Shown here piece after piece: positions 55,675-64,000 of a stretch of DNA of 64,000 nucleotides. The translations under genes and the position numbers were made by a program. Numbering within the stretch: position 1 is the stretch's first letter; every line of letters starts with the position of its first letter. Source of the stretch: Bicyclus anynana (Eukaryota > Arthropoda > Insecta > Lepidoptera > Nymphalidae); NCBI RefSeq assembly GCF_947172395.1, contig NC_069083.1, positions 14,912,501-14,976,500 of the forward strand. Direction: 5' to 3'. A model generated the notes under the pieces. The model was given only the letters and a program-made list of their open reading frames with translations. It searched no databases and was not told where the DNA came from.

Positions 55675-58600
55675 GTAAGATAAACCCCAAAGTATTTATT
55701 ATTAACTAGCTAACGCCGCGCAGTTTCACCCGCGTGGTTCCCGGTCCCGTATGAATACAGGGATATTATATATAGCCTATAGCCTATGATAAATGGGCTA
55801 TCTAACACTGAAAGAACTTTTCAAATCTGACCAGTAGTTCCTGAGATTATCACGTTCAATCAAACAAATAAACTCTTCAGCGTTATAATATTACTAAGTA
55901 TAGATTAATATTTTGCGTAAGTGTACCACTCATAAAGTGCATACGTTGGCATCGACATTTTTAATGTATTTTGTATTTAATATTTCTGATGCCGGATCTC
56001 GTAGTATAAAAAGAACAATGAAGATGAGGAATGCCCTTCCGGCTTTTGTGTTTCTTGATACTGATGATTTGTGCACATTCAAGGCAAGAGTACATAAGCG
56101 TCTTCTAGGCAAACTCCATATTAGACCTCATTATGCTTTCCACCAGGCATGAATGAGCGACGACTTTTTCGAATAAAAAAAGTGTGCAAATCAAATCAAA
56201 TTCGTTTACAAGCTTTTATTTCATTTTAGTATAAGGCAAGTAAAAAAAAAATTCTTCAACTGCCTCGTTAGTCCAGTGATTAGGCTATGTGGCTTTTGAT
56301 CACGAAGCCTGGTTTCGAATCCAGAACTGGGTGATGACATATTGAGATTTTCTTTATTCTAAGAAATTCTCCGCCCATAGTTGGGAAGTTGATGGTGGCG
56401 TGTTCGTGTCTCGGAGAGCACAATAAGCCGTCATTACAATAAGGTCTGATAAAGATCGGAGATAGTTACAAAATCATAAATTAGCACCTCTGTATTGGAT
56501 CAGCGTGGTGGGCCTAAGCTTCATATACCCTCTGCTACAAGGAGGGCAGACCAGTCCTGTGGACCGTTAAAATTATGATAAAGATGATGATAACAGAAAT
56601 CGACATTTACGGTACAAACAGATAGGCCATAAAAACCGTGCGGGCAAAATTGTGTAGGTACCTATTCTCAAGTCTCGACTGTCTCGAAACCTTAAGCAGA
56701 GTAATGCCTTAAGTTTTAACTTGCGGTACTTGGTTGCTAACTATAGGCCTCATAAGAAGGCTCAGAGTCACACGACGAGCAATGGAACGAGCCATGCTCG
56801 GAGTATCTTTGCGTGACCTGGCATTGGGCGCGGCACATAGTTAGAAGAGCCGTTGGGATTCCAAGGTGCTGGAATGACAACCACGCATTAGAAAACGTAG
56901 TCTTGTTCGATCCCCCAACAGGTAGACGGACGAATTCAAGCGAGTTGCAGGGATTCACTGGTTGCAGGCGGCTTGATGTCGTGATGTTTGGAACTCCCTA
57001 TAAAAGGCCTATGTCCTGCAGTGGACGTCCATAGGCTGATATTATGATGATGATTATGACTCTAGGCTTCATTTTTATACATAAGTCTCTTTCTGTCTAT
57101 TGTTACAGGTGGCTCCTCTTCCTTACAGTACTCTCAATCGGTATATCAAGTTTCGCCTGTCAACGTCTACCCCGTCTGTATGAAGGGCCAACCGTCGAGC
57201 TGAACTACTTCAAGTGGTTCATCTACTTCACCAACTGGGGCTACTTGCTCATCGTGCTGCAAGCTGCTCTTGCGCTGGCGGTTGTGCTTCGTTACAGAAA
57301 TCAGAAAACATTCAATTTACGTACGTATGTGATGACAAACGACCTATTTATAGATTTAGATTTATGAATTTCAAAATCTGTGAAAAACTTTATTTCACGC
57401 AACCATTCATCATTATCATTAAAACTTAGTCTTAGATCAGCTGAAGGATTCAGCACCAATCTTTATAACCAAAATGTGAAAAGGATTAAATCAAAGTTAC
57501 GATAAATTCAAATTCTGAATTACATTTAAAGTTTGTCACAAAGCGGTTATGACCAAAACAGATTGATCAACCCTCATAATAAATTCAAATTTCATTTATT
57601 TCAATAAGGCTTAGTTTACAAGCCCTTTTGAAATGTCAAGTTATGTCATGATTACCACCATTAAGGTGGTAATTAAAGTGGAAAACTTAAAATTAAAGTT
57701 ATGAGGGTTCCAAAGCGCCTCGGTCAGAGAAAAGCCCACAAGAAACTTAGCCAAGGTCTATGTTTTTGTTTACCATCATTTTACAAACTGACTTATCTAG
57801 AACTAAGTACACAATTGTATAGTGCAGTTCAACACCAAGCCATTTTATCATCTATATTATCCTTAACACTATAATAAGACTTTCCTACAGATACTAGAAT
57901 ACTTCTCAAATAGCAATTTAGCTAAAATTTAAACGTAGATTTGTTAACTCCTTTTAATTTATAACTTTGAATAATATTTTCATTATTAAGCTTTATGTTA
58001 TTTTGATTTGTGTTTAATGGTTTAAGTAAGCAATGTCAAGGAGATTTGCGTGATTTAGTCCGTTAGCGTTTCAAAGAATTCCCGACTGCTCATTTGGTAC
58101 AATCAACTCGAGTTATTGAGTCGCGTGTCAACACAATCATCAAATGCTTATTTTGACGCCATGTCGCGTGTAACAAATATTAGAAAAGTTTATCATAAGG
58201 CATAGCTTCAATTTGTATTTTATTTATTTACTAGCGGACGCCTACCCTATCCCCACCCTACCCCTACCCTACTCCTACCTTACTCCTTCATCCATACGTC
58301 ATTACATATCTGTCATTATTCGTCAATTACATAGCTTTCATTTGCGTTTTGCGTTTCATGTCAAGTCACACGGGAATGCTGTAAAAAAAAGTATTAAAAA
58401 AAAAAGTAAAAAGTATCATATGACCTTCTCCTGGCTCTAAACTATCTCCCTGCCAATTTTCAGCTAAGTCGGTTCAGCTGTTCTTGAGTTATAAGTGGCG
58501 TAACTAACACGACTTTCTTTTATATCTATAGATTTAAAACATGCATACAGCTGAACATAGAATTTCTTCATTTTTTGAAAGTCGATTAAAAATAAAGTAA

Positions 58601-61600
58601 CTTAATAACTATAAAACACAAGTAGGTACATAAGTAAAGCAAATCGCCGCGTTGACTTACGTGGTTTCAGAAGACGAGTTGATGATGATGATGAGAGATC
58701 AAGTTTTGACCTTTTCTTTCATAATTCTCAGTAAAATTGTTATGAGCCCGGAGTCAGAAAATTGTTGATTTTACGCCGCCTTGGAGTGAACTTCAAGCAA
58801 TTTGATTTTTATTATTTTACTAGTTGACGCCGCGCGGTTTCACCCGCATAGTTCCCGTTCCCGTAGGAATACGGGGATAAAATAGCCTATAGCCTTCCTC
58901 GATAAATAGGCTATCTAACACTGAAAGAATTTTTCAAATCGGACCAGTAGTTCCCGAGATTAACGCGTTCAATCAAACAAACAAACTCTTCAGCTTTATA
59001 ATATTAGTATAGATGTCATCATTAACGTCTAATAGTGATCGTTAATCGTCATAGAGTCCAAAATCACCCTAAGCCTGAAAATTCGTATCTGAGCAGAGTG
59101 GTGGTAAGTTCTTAATCCCCTCCCTTATATGTCCTCCTCTATATTTCTTTTATAACTAGGAAGTGGGCTGTTATATATTCTGAAAATGATAAGGAACCCT
59201 AAAATAGTGTGTCCTCCCGTCTCTCAAAATTAGATTTCTCTCAATTTTCGGATTTTTTATTGGCAATCATGTAAATGAAGCACCTTGTTATTTGAATATT
59301 CTTTGTGATTTCATTAGATAACTTGAAATACATTTTCCATTAATTTTGTGTTTTTTGGATTAGGTATTATTAGAATTACCCCTTGGTAGCTTTTGATAGC
59401 CATTAGCATTTACCTACATTACGGAGGTGCTTTAATAGTTTACTTTTTTATGCTCTTGATTTTAATTGTTTTAATGTAAATTTAACAACATTATTAGTAT
59501 ATTATACTAATACTATAGATAGCTGACATTATTCACTTTTTATTACCTATTCTATACTATACTTAGCATATAATTTGCATTATGAAGTAATTTCTAAAAC
59601 ACAAAAAACGGTGAACAATTGACTATCAGATAAAATTAGTTTTTCCATAACGTTGCGATCAGATCTAGCGGCTAGTATTGTTGCATCCGCGAGTGTGCGT
59701 GACAATGAATTTTATCCAGTGTCACGGCTACAGTTATAGGTATAGTAGTAGCTGATCCGGCAATCGTGTTATGCCATGTAAACGGAGGTCCTGGGTTCGA
59801 TAATAACAAGTTAGCCCGCTTCCATCTTAGATTGTATCATCACTTACCATCAGGAGAGCTAAACATCATCATAACTTGCAATATATGTAGGATGTTACGG
59901 TGGATTCTTTGAGCCCAATTTTGATGTAGACATCTTCAACCGATTGAGCTGAAATTTTGTATACACGTTAAGATTGGATGACAATGCACGATATATTATA
60001 TGACGTTATTCTAAATACAATATGGCAGACTACCCAAGATGGCGGAATAGTTATTTTTAATGTACTCCTACAATATGGGTATCAAATGAAAGGGCTTATC
60101 TAAATCTATAGTTTTGTCTATGTTACGCTTATCAACTTACATAACTTAATAATATTTCATAATATCAAACAATATTAAGACAGAAATTGTAAAATAATAA
60201 TCGAAAAGTTCCCCTCCCGGGCCATTTGGCAGCCCTACAACATACAGTGCAGTTGATTGATACAATTTCGCGTCAATTAAACTCTCAGTAAGCGGCCACC
60301 CGTCACAATTATCCTTATTGGTTCCTCATTCCTGCTGTGACGGCCGAGCCGATGCCGTAACAGATGGTAATTGATGTCCACCGCGCGTGGGTGACTTACC
60401 ATCCGGTTGCTTGTTACCATACGAGATTATATTATGACCTTACGTAGAACGATTATTATTAGTGTTGCATATATCTAGTCCTAGAGACGTGATAGCCCAG
60501 TAGAGATGACCGCTGCCTTCGATTCGGAGGGCGTAGAATAATTAAAATTGGACATTTGGTTTTGAAGTTATGGCGAATTTAAAATATTACGATTTCTGCT
60601 GCACGGCCCTTTGCGAAGTGGGCGTCACTAAGGCGGGGGTGCGTAAGGTATATTTAAGAAACGTTTCATGGTACTTTCGAATCGTCGTAGAGTAGGGGTA
60701 GGGTAGGGATAGGGTAGGGGTAGGGTACGAGTAGGTTAGGGGTTGGTAGGGATAGGGATAGGGTAGAGGTAGAATAGGAGTAGAGGTAGGGGTACGGGTA
60801 GGTAAGAGTAGGGTAAGAGTAGGGTAGGGGTAGGATAGGGGTAGTTGAAAGTTTACATCGAGTTTTACACGCGGACGAAGTCGCGGGCGTCCGCTAGTAG
60901 TGTATATAGCGCGACACTCTCTTGCCTACGATGGCATGTTGAGTCCCGGTCATTATCTGATACATTACGAGTATACTCAAAGATGATAATACTAAACGGG
61001 TTAATCTTTGGAACGGCTGACGAATTTTAATGGGACTTTCACTAGAACATAGAGGAGGTTATAGAGCAACATATAGGCTACTTTTATCCCTAAAAAATCC
61101 CTTCCCTTCCCGCGGGATATGTATAAAACCAAATTTCGTGTGTACGAAGTCGCGGGCGTCCGCTAGTCTAATATAAAGACGAAGCAACGTGATCTAAGCT
61201 TCAAAATCTTCTCTCATATAGAATTGTGATAATAATAATTTTAATAGTCCTGTAGTGGGCTATTAAAATAGCCAGATCGTAAAGTGGTTGTATATACCTT
61301 TAAGAAATGGCTTCGCTTAGCACAAGCACTATAAATTATCTGTATAGAATATTATTAATGTTTTTTATTTCCATTGTTGCTGTGCCAATAAATAAATAAA
61401 ATGTTGAAAAAAGTTAAAGTGAGATTACCATTAGTTGGGCCATCTATTCTATTTTCATAACTATATTAATTTTATAAAGCTGAAGAGTTTGTTTGTTTGT
61501 TTGATTGAACGCGCTAAACTCAGGAACTTCTGGTCAGATTTAAAAAATTCTTTCAGTGTTAGATAGCCCATTTATCGAGGAAGGCTATAGGCTGTATTCT

Positions 61601-61840
61601 ATCCCCGTATTTTTTCAGGAACGGGAACCACGCGGGTGAAACCGCGCGGCGTCAGCTAGTAATTCACATTATTTATTCATATCCTGTAAATACCAACAGC
61701 ATGCGAAGACGAAGAGGTGTCAATGCCGCGCCGCCAGCGGACACCCATCCTGTGCCGTTCCTATTGGCTGGCGCACACCATCGCCACCGACCTGGCCTTC
61801 GTCATCACGCTCATCTACTGGACCCTCGTGCACGATCCGA
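55526..61840 (+). CDS. Rolling-stone-family membrane protein, first 167 residues (3' exons missing)
   Basis: Family members are multi-pass membrane proteins; the founding Drosophila gene acts in myoblast fusion. Three exons, 55526-55674, 57109-57320 and 61700-61840, join in phase. Seen: cytoplasmic N-terminus with the family phrase HSPPHVFACCQWQ, then TSYLLYRW, followed by TM1 (about 51-68), TM2 (about 90-117, FTNWGYLLIVLQAALAL) and TM3 (about 143-163, AFVITLIYWTLVH). Usual family length is roughly 250-300 residues, so about 40% of the protein is outside the window or unseen. The CDS begins two bases after an acceptor, so at least one 5' exon lies upstream. Confidence 0.88.
55705..55905 (-). 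repeat. Interspersed repeat family A, copy 7 (rolling-stone-like intron)
   Basis: 'actagctaacgccgcgcagt' to 'ataatattactaagtatag'. Starts 30 bp after the exon a donor. Confidence 0.8.
56262..56585 (+). mobile_element. tRNA-derived SINE (family E), full length
   Basis: A box 'ctcgttagtccagtgattag', B box 'ggtttcgaatccagaactgg', body 'cgtgtctcggagagcacaat' and 'taccctctgctacaaggagg', ending in a (GATGAT)-like tail. Pieces at 26108-26180 and near 34545 and 36770 share parts of it. Confidence 0.7.
56728..57036 (+). mobile_element. RTE-type LINE C-terminal region, decayed
   Basis: Across frames it reads LRVTRRAMERAMLGVSL, then RRAVGIPRCW, a GRR segment and KRPMSCSGRP, which follows the order of the RTE-clade RT C-terminus. 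Stops and frameshifts throughout; ends in a (GATGAT) run at 57040. Confidence 0.75.
57109..57320 (+). CDS. Rolling-stone-like exon b (TM1 and TM2)
   Basis: 212 nt after TTGTTACAG|. CG+G makes Arg50, followed by WLLFLTVLSIGISSFAC and, later, NYFKWFIYFTNWGYLLIVLQ. Donor TTTAC|GTACGT, phase 1. An RTE LINE fragment ends about 70 bp upstream. Confidence 0.92.
57580..57765 (+). repeat. Interspersed repeat family J
   Basis: 'ttcatttatttcaataaggc', 'caagcccttttgaaatgtca', 'catgattaccaccattaagg', 'acaagaaacttagcc'. Compare 3662-4030. Confidence 0.6.
58232..58535 (+). repeat. Family B repeat with an internal (CCCTA)-like tract
   Basis: 'ttatttactagcggacgcct' followed by 'accctatccccaccctaccc' up to about 58288, then 'gttcagctgttcttgagtta' and 'acacgactttcttttatatc' at the other end. 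Confidence 0.65.
58819..59014 (-). repeat. Interspersed repeat family A, copy 8
   Basis: 'actagttgacgccgcgcggt' to 'ataatattagtatagat', full length. Confidence 0.85.
59873..60004 (+). repeat. Repeat family K, copy 2
   Basis: 'ttgtatacacgttaagattg' and 'gtaggatgttacggtggatt'; inverse of 40472-40605. Preceded by a SINE C piece at 59800-59868. Continues for at least 100 bp beyond the shared segment ('aagatggcggaatagttatt'). Confidence 0.75.
60480..60545 (+). mobile_element. SINE family F, head only
   Basis: 'gtgatagcccagtagagatg' and 'cttcgattcggagggcgtag', the pol III head of the family, cut off before the body. Confidence 0.6.
60690..60898 (-). repeat. Degenerate (GGGTA)-type tract ending in a family B terminus
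   Basis: About 150 bp of 'gtagggtaggggtagggta'-like units (60690-60845), followed by 'gacgaagtcgcgggcgtccg' and 'ctagt'. Reverse orientation of 58232 and 62008. Confidence 0.8.
61010..61168 (-). repeat. Family B-like repeat, short form
   Basis: 'ggaacggctgacgaatttta', 'tagagcaacatataggctac', ending 'tgtacgaagtcgcgggcgtc' and 'cgctagt'. Similar to 32628-32786. Confidence 0.65.
61459..61660 (+). repeat. Interspersed repeat family A, copy 9
   Basis: 'taactatattaattttataa' to 'accgcgcggcgtcagctagt', full length, 40 bp upstream of rolling-stone exon c. Confidence 0.85.
61700..61840 (+). CDS. Rolling-stone-like exon c (TM3)
   Basis: 141 nt after ATACCAACAG|. C+CA makes Pro121, followed by CEDEEVSMPRRQRTPILCRS and YWLAHTIATDLAF, then LIYWTLVHDP. 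Donor CCGA|GTAAGA, phase 1. Noticeably GC-rich at third positions compared with the flanks. Confidence 0.92.
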
Positions 61841-62007
61841 GTAAGATTTGTTTAGTTTTTTTTTTTTTATATATAAAGAATACTTCGTCGATGTAAAAAA
61901 CCCTTCCCTGGGAATTTTCATAAGAGGACCACCACTCAAAGTCTCTCCACCTATTGAAATGGGTGTATAAATCAACCTCGAAATGGGTGTAGATAGATTT
62001 ATTTATT

Positions 62008-62180
62008 TACTAGCGGACGCTCGCAATGTCGTCCGCGTGAAAGTCGTCGTCCCTACCCTACCACTACCCTACCCCTACTCTACCCTGCCTCTACTCTATC
62101 TCTCCTACCCTACCCTACCCCTACCATATCCCCACCCTACCCCTACCCTACCTTTACCCTACCCCTGCCCTACCGATTTT
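62008..62180 (+). repeat. Family B terminus followed by a (CCCTA)-type tract
   Basis: 'actagcggacgctcgcaatg' then about 120 bp of 'ctaccctacccctaccct'-like units. The reading frame through it (Leu-Pro-Tyr-rich) is a by-product of the repeat. Confidence 0.8.
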
Positions 62181-62445
62181 ATTTTTTGTTTTCTTTATCA
62201 TTCATGTAGTAATTTACCGCGTAATAGCACTTTTCGACCAGAAAGTCCCTTTATTTCTTTTTGAAAGCAATATCTTTCTCCTCATTACGTATATGGTGTG
62301 GAAGGTTATTGTAAATTTTTATTGACATTGCACAGATACTAATAACATGCTATTATTCTCTGATAACCTAGTACAATTATTGATGTTTTTGCGTTACGTG
62401 ACGTTTTCTGCCAGTTAAATCGAATTAATTAAAGGCCAGGGGCGT

Positions 62446-63053
62446 AACTACCGCCGTATCAGCCAATGATATTTTATACTTGAGATAGTGCACTAGCGCA
62501 TCAAAACTGAAGCGGACAAATGTGGAAAATTGACTTCATTTCAATTAGCCGCTTATTAAACGACGAACGTTATTTAAACAAGTAATACCTAAATATCGTC
62601 TGCAATGTCGAGTTGTGTGTTGAGGAATTATAAAATAAATATATAATGGAATTAAAGACAAAATTGTGCGTGTACCTACCGATGCGCTCAGTGGAATGGC
62701 TAAATTCGGATCACTTTTTGCGGTGATTTCGTAGTTACATAACCTATCTGTAGTATACAATTATCATTGGTATCATTATAATAATAAAAAACCATTTGTT
62801 AAAAATGTTCTGCTGATCCCCGGACTGTATATGATGAAATGGCAAAAGCAAAAAAATACAATAAGTATTTGTTTCCCCGGGAATTAAGTTTGCGCCCTAA
62901 AGTTGGAAACTTCCTACATAGGTTAAGTCACTGTCATATTTATTTTAACTAAGCATTTTTGTTTCTTTTGTGAGAAAATTTTACCCGTCATTTGGACACC
63001 CCAAAGTAATTTTGAAACAGGGACCCTACCAGGCACGCTACGCCACTGCTAAA
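62446..63053 (-). mobile_element. Repeat family O, longer copy
   Basis: Starts 'aggggcgtaactaccgccgt' and ends 'accaggcacgctacgccact', the reverse of the ends at 14823-15117. About 600 bp against 295 bp, so one copy is internally deleted or the other has an insertion. Confidence 0.5.
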
Positions 63054-63301
63054 GGTATAAAAGAACTTCGTTGCAAAAAGGAATAAATAAACTCTTGCGT
63101 TTTTATAGTGTTGGTGTAGTTTTATTATATCTTTTAAATATGAATTAGTCTTAAACACTGATAACTGCTAAGAATGAGTAAAAGAAGCCCGGCTTAACCG
63201 CGCAAATATTGAAGCTTTAAAAATTCTGTTTACACATACAGTAGTCCGTAACTAGTCGTTGTCTTGTGTTTCGCTGGGATCGGAATGGTAGCCGTGTCTG
63301 A

Positions 63302-63494
63302 GGCCCCCTAGCCAAGTGGCACGTCGATTCTCTTTCTAAGATCGCTAACGCTCCGAAAACTAGAAAGATGTATAGGAATGACATTTGCTAACGACAGTTC
63401 ACGTGATCAAGATCACATTTTTCTAGTCATTTCCTAGTTATCGAAGCGTTAGCGATCGTAGAAAGAGAATCGACGTGCCACTTGGCTAGCGGGG
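63302..63494. mobile_element. Foldback MITE, copy 2
   Basis: 'ggccccctagccaagtggca' and 'tgccacttggctagcggggc' with arms of about 60-70 bp; same family as 10925-11091 but with a longer centre ('acatttgctaacgacagttc'). Confidence 0.85.
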
Positions 63495-63659
63495 CTGGCC
63501 GTATCGATGAAGGCGATAATCGTGCACGTGCACGCGTCATACTGTGACGCTGAAATTGAATTACGTCGGTAACACAGGGTAAGATAACTTTGAACAGAAA
63601 TATAGTCCGAGAGTCTGCGACAGAAAACATATGTAGCGACATTCATACGTACCTCATAT

Positions 63660-63725
63660 TTTTTTGAAAGCAAGTCATATACCTTGATAGCCCAGTCAGT
63701 GGATATGACCGGGGCATGCACCGCC
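63660..63725 (-). mobile_element. SINE family F head fragment
   Basis: 'gatagcccagtcagtggata' and 'gaccggggcatgcaccgcca' match the head and adjacent part of family F in reverse orientation. Confidence 0.55.
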
Positions 63726-63881
63726 AATTTTTCATATATGTGCATTTTCACGGTTTACCGTTTGTTCACGTAAAGTTAATAAAAGGAGATCAAATAATAG
63801 GTTGGTAAGGTGAGGGTGAATGTAAATGTTGGAAGCGTAATAGTCTAAACCAACCATAGTTAGTTAATATACGTCTATTAC

Positions 63882-64000
63882 CTGAACATGGGTGAATTCA
63901 TATCCATCAGAATTGGCAATGGGCAGAATGATCCAATTGAGCTTGTCCAAGACACTTCTCTCAGTTAGATTGCCAGTTACTAGTTTGTCGATTGCATACA
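63882..64000 (-). CDS. M14 zinc carboxypeptidase, one internal exon (partial at window edge)
   Basis: Secreted metallocarboxypeptidases of this family remove C-terminal residues from peptides; many insect ones are midgut digestive enzymes. The 119 nt encode 39 residues ending at CAG|GTAATA (phase 0). Seen: YAIDKLVTGN, LDKLNWIILPIANSDGYEFT and HVQ, corresponding to the domain's central strand (W-x-x-LP-x-x-NPDGYE-x-TH). The usual next segment (RLWRK-R) must be in another exon, and I did not find it on this strand in the 2 kb downstream. Catalytic zinc ligands lie outside this exon. NSDGYE replaces the commoner NPDGYE. A pseudogene fragment is possible, though the frame is intact. Confidence 0.88.

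Noticed and set aside
60690..60845. Interstitial telomere
   Set aside because: Unit is GGGTA-like, not the insect TTAGG, and is joined to a transposon terminus.
61983..62264. Leu-Pro-Tyr-rich 93-codon frame
   Set aside because: Encoded by the (CCCTA)-type tract; a repeat by-product.
63427..63751. 71- and 100-codon minus-strand frames beside the carboxypeptidase exon
   Set aside because: They run through the foldback MITE and a SINE head; they do not continue the carboxypeptidase domain.
1..64000. CRISPR arrays, bacterial operons, rRNA genes or viral insertions
   Set aside because: None seen: no spaced direct repeats, no conserved rRNA stretches, no envelope or capsid-like frames. The window is ordinary insect chromosomal DNA.

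Overview
The window is eukaryotic, AT-rich and intron-rich. It carries small exons with GT-AG splice sites, many tRNA-derived SINEs, RTE-type LINE tails, foldback MITEs and a mariner-type element. The repeat vocabulary (for example the 'ctagcggacgcccgcgacttcgtccgcg' type of terminus and the 'cgcggtttcacccgcg...actagctgacgcc' element) and the protein families point to an insect, most likely a moth or butterfly (Lepidoptera). That assignment is inference from recognition, not from a search.

Region 1 (about 0.3-19.3 kb, minus strand): a complete gene for a voltage-gated calcium channel alpha2/delta subunit. I rebuilt 19 coding exons by hand. Every junction is GT-AG, the phases agree at all 18 introns, and the coding length is 3,747 nt (1,248 residues plus stop). 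The protein has a signal peptide, a VWA_N segment, a VWA domain with an intact DVSGS metal site, a Cache-type segment, the long alpha2/delta C-terminal region, and a hydrophobic tail after ECGIGS that fits a GPI anchor signal. A CpG-rich block at about 19.1-19.3 kb is the likely promoter. The introns are full of repeats, several of which end within a few bases of a splice donor.

Region 2 (about 19.3-55.5 kb): no convincing protein-coding gene. It holds SINEs, RTE-type LINE tails, two decayed copies (opposite strands) of one reverse-transcriptase element, a terminal-inverted-repeat DNA transposon with a transposase remnant, several foldback MITE families, and four isolated GC/CpG-rich islands. 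The islands at about 41.0 and 47.9 kb are followed by splice-donor-like GTGAGT sites and could be distal promoters of the next gene.

Region 3 (about 55.5-61.8 kb, plus strand): three exons (first 167 residues) of a rolling-stone-family multi-pass membrane protein. The first begins two bases after an acceptor, so an upstream 5' exon must exist. The 3' exons are not in the window.

Region 4 (63.88-64.0 kb, minus strand): one exon of an M14 zinc carboxypeptidase, cut by the window edge. It faces the unfinished rolling-stone gene, so the two genes converge or interleave, or the carboxypeptidase is nested in a rolling-stone intron.

I found no gene cluster that looks like an undescribed system. 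The most useful leads are the alpha2/delta gene model with its microexon and possible soluble isoform, the candidate distal promoter exon of the rolling-stone gene, the two-copy RT element with a PD...D motif downstream of the RT, and the paired autonomous-like and non-autonomous TIR elements.
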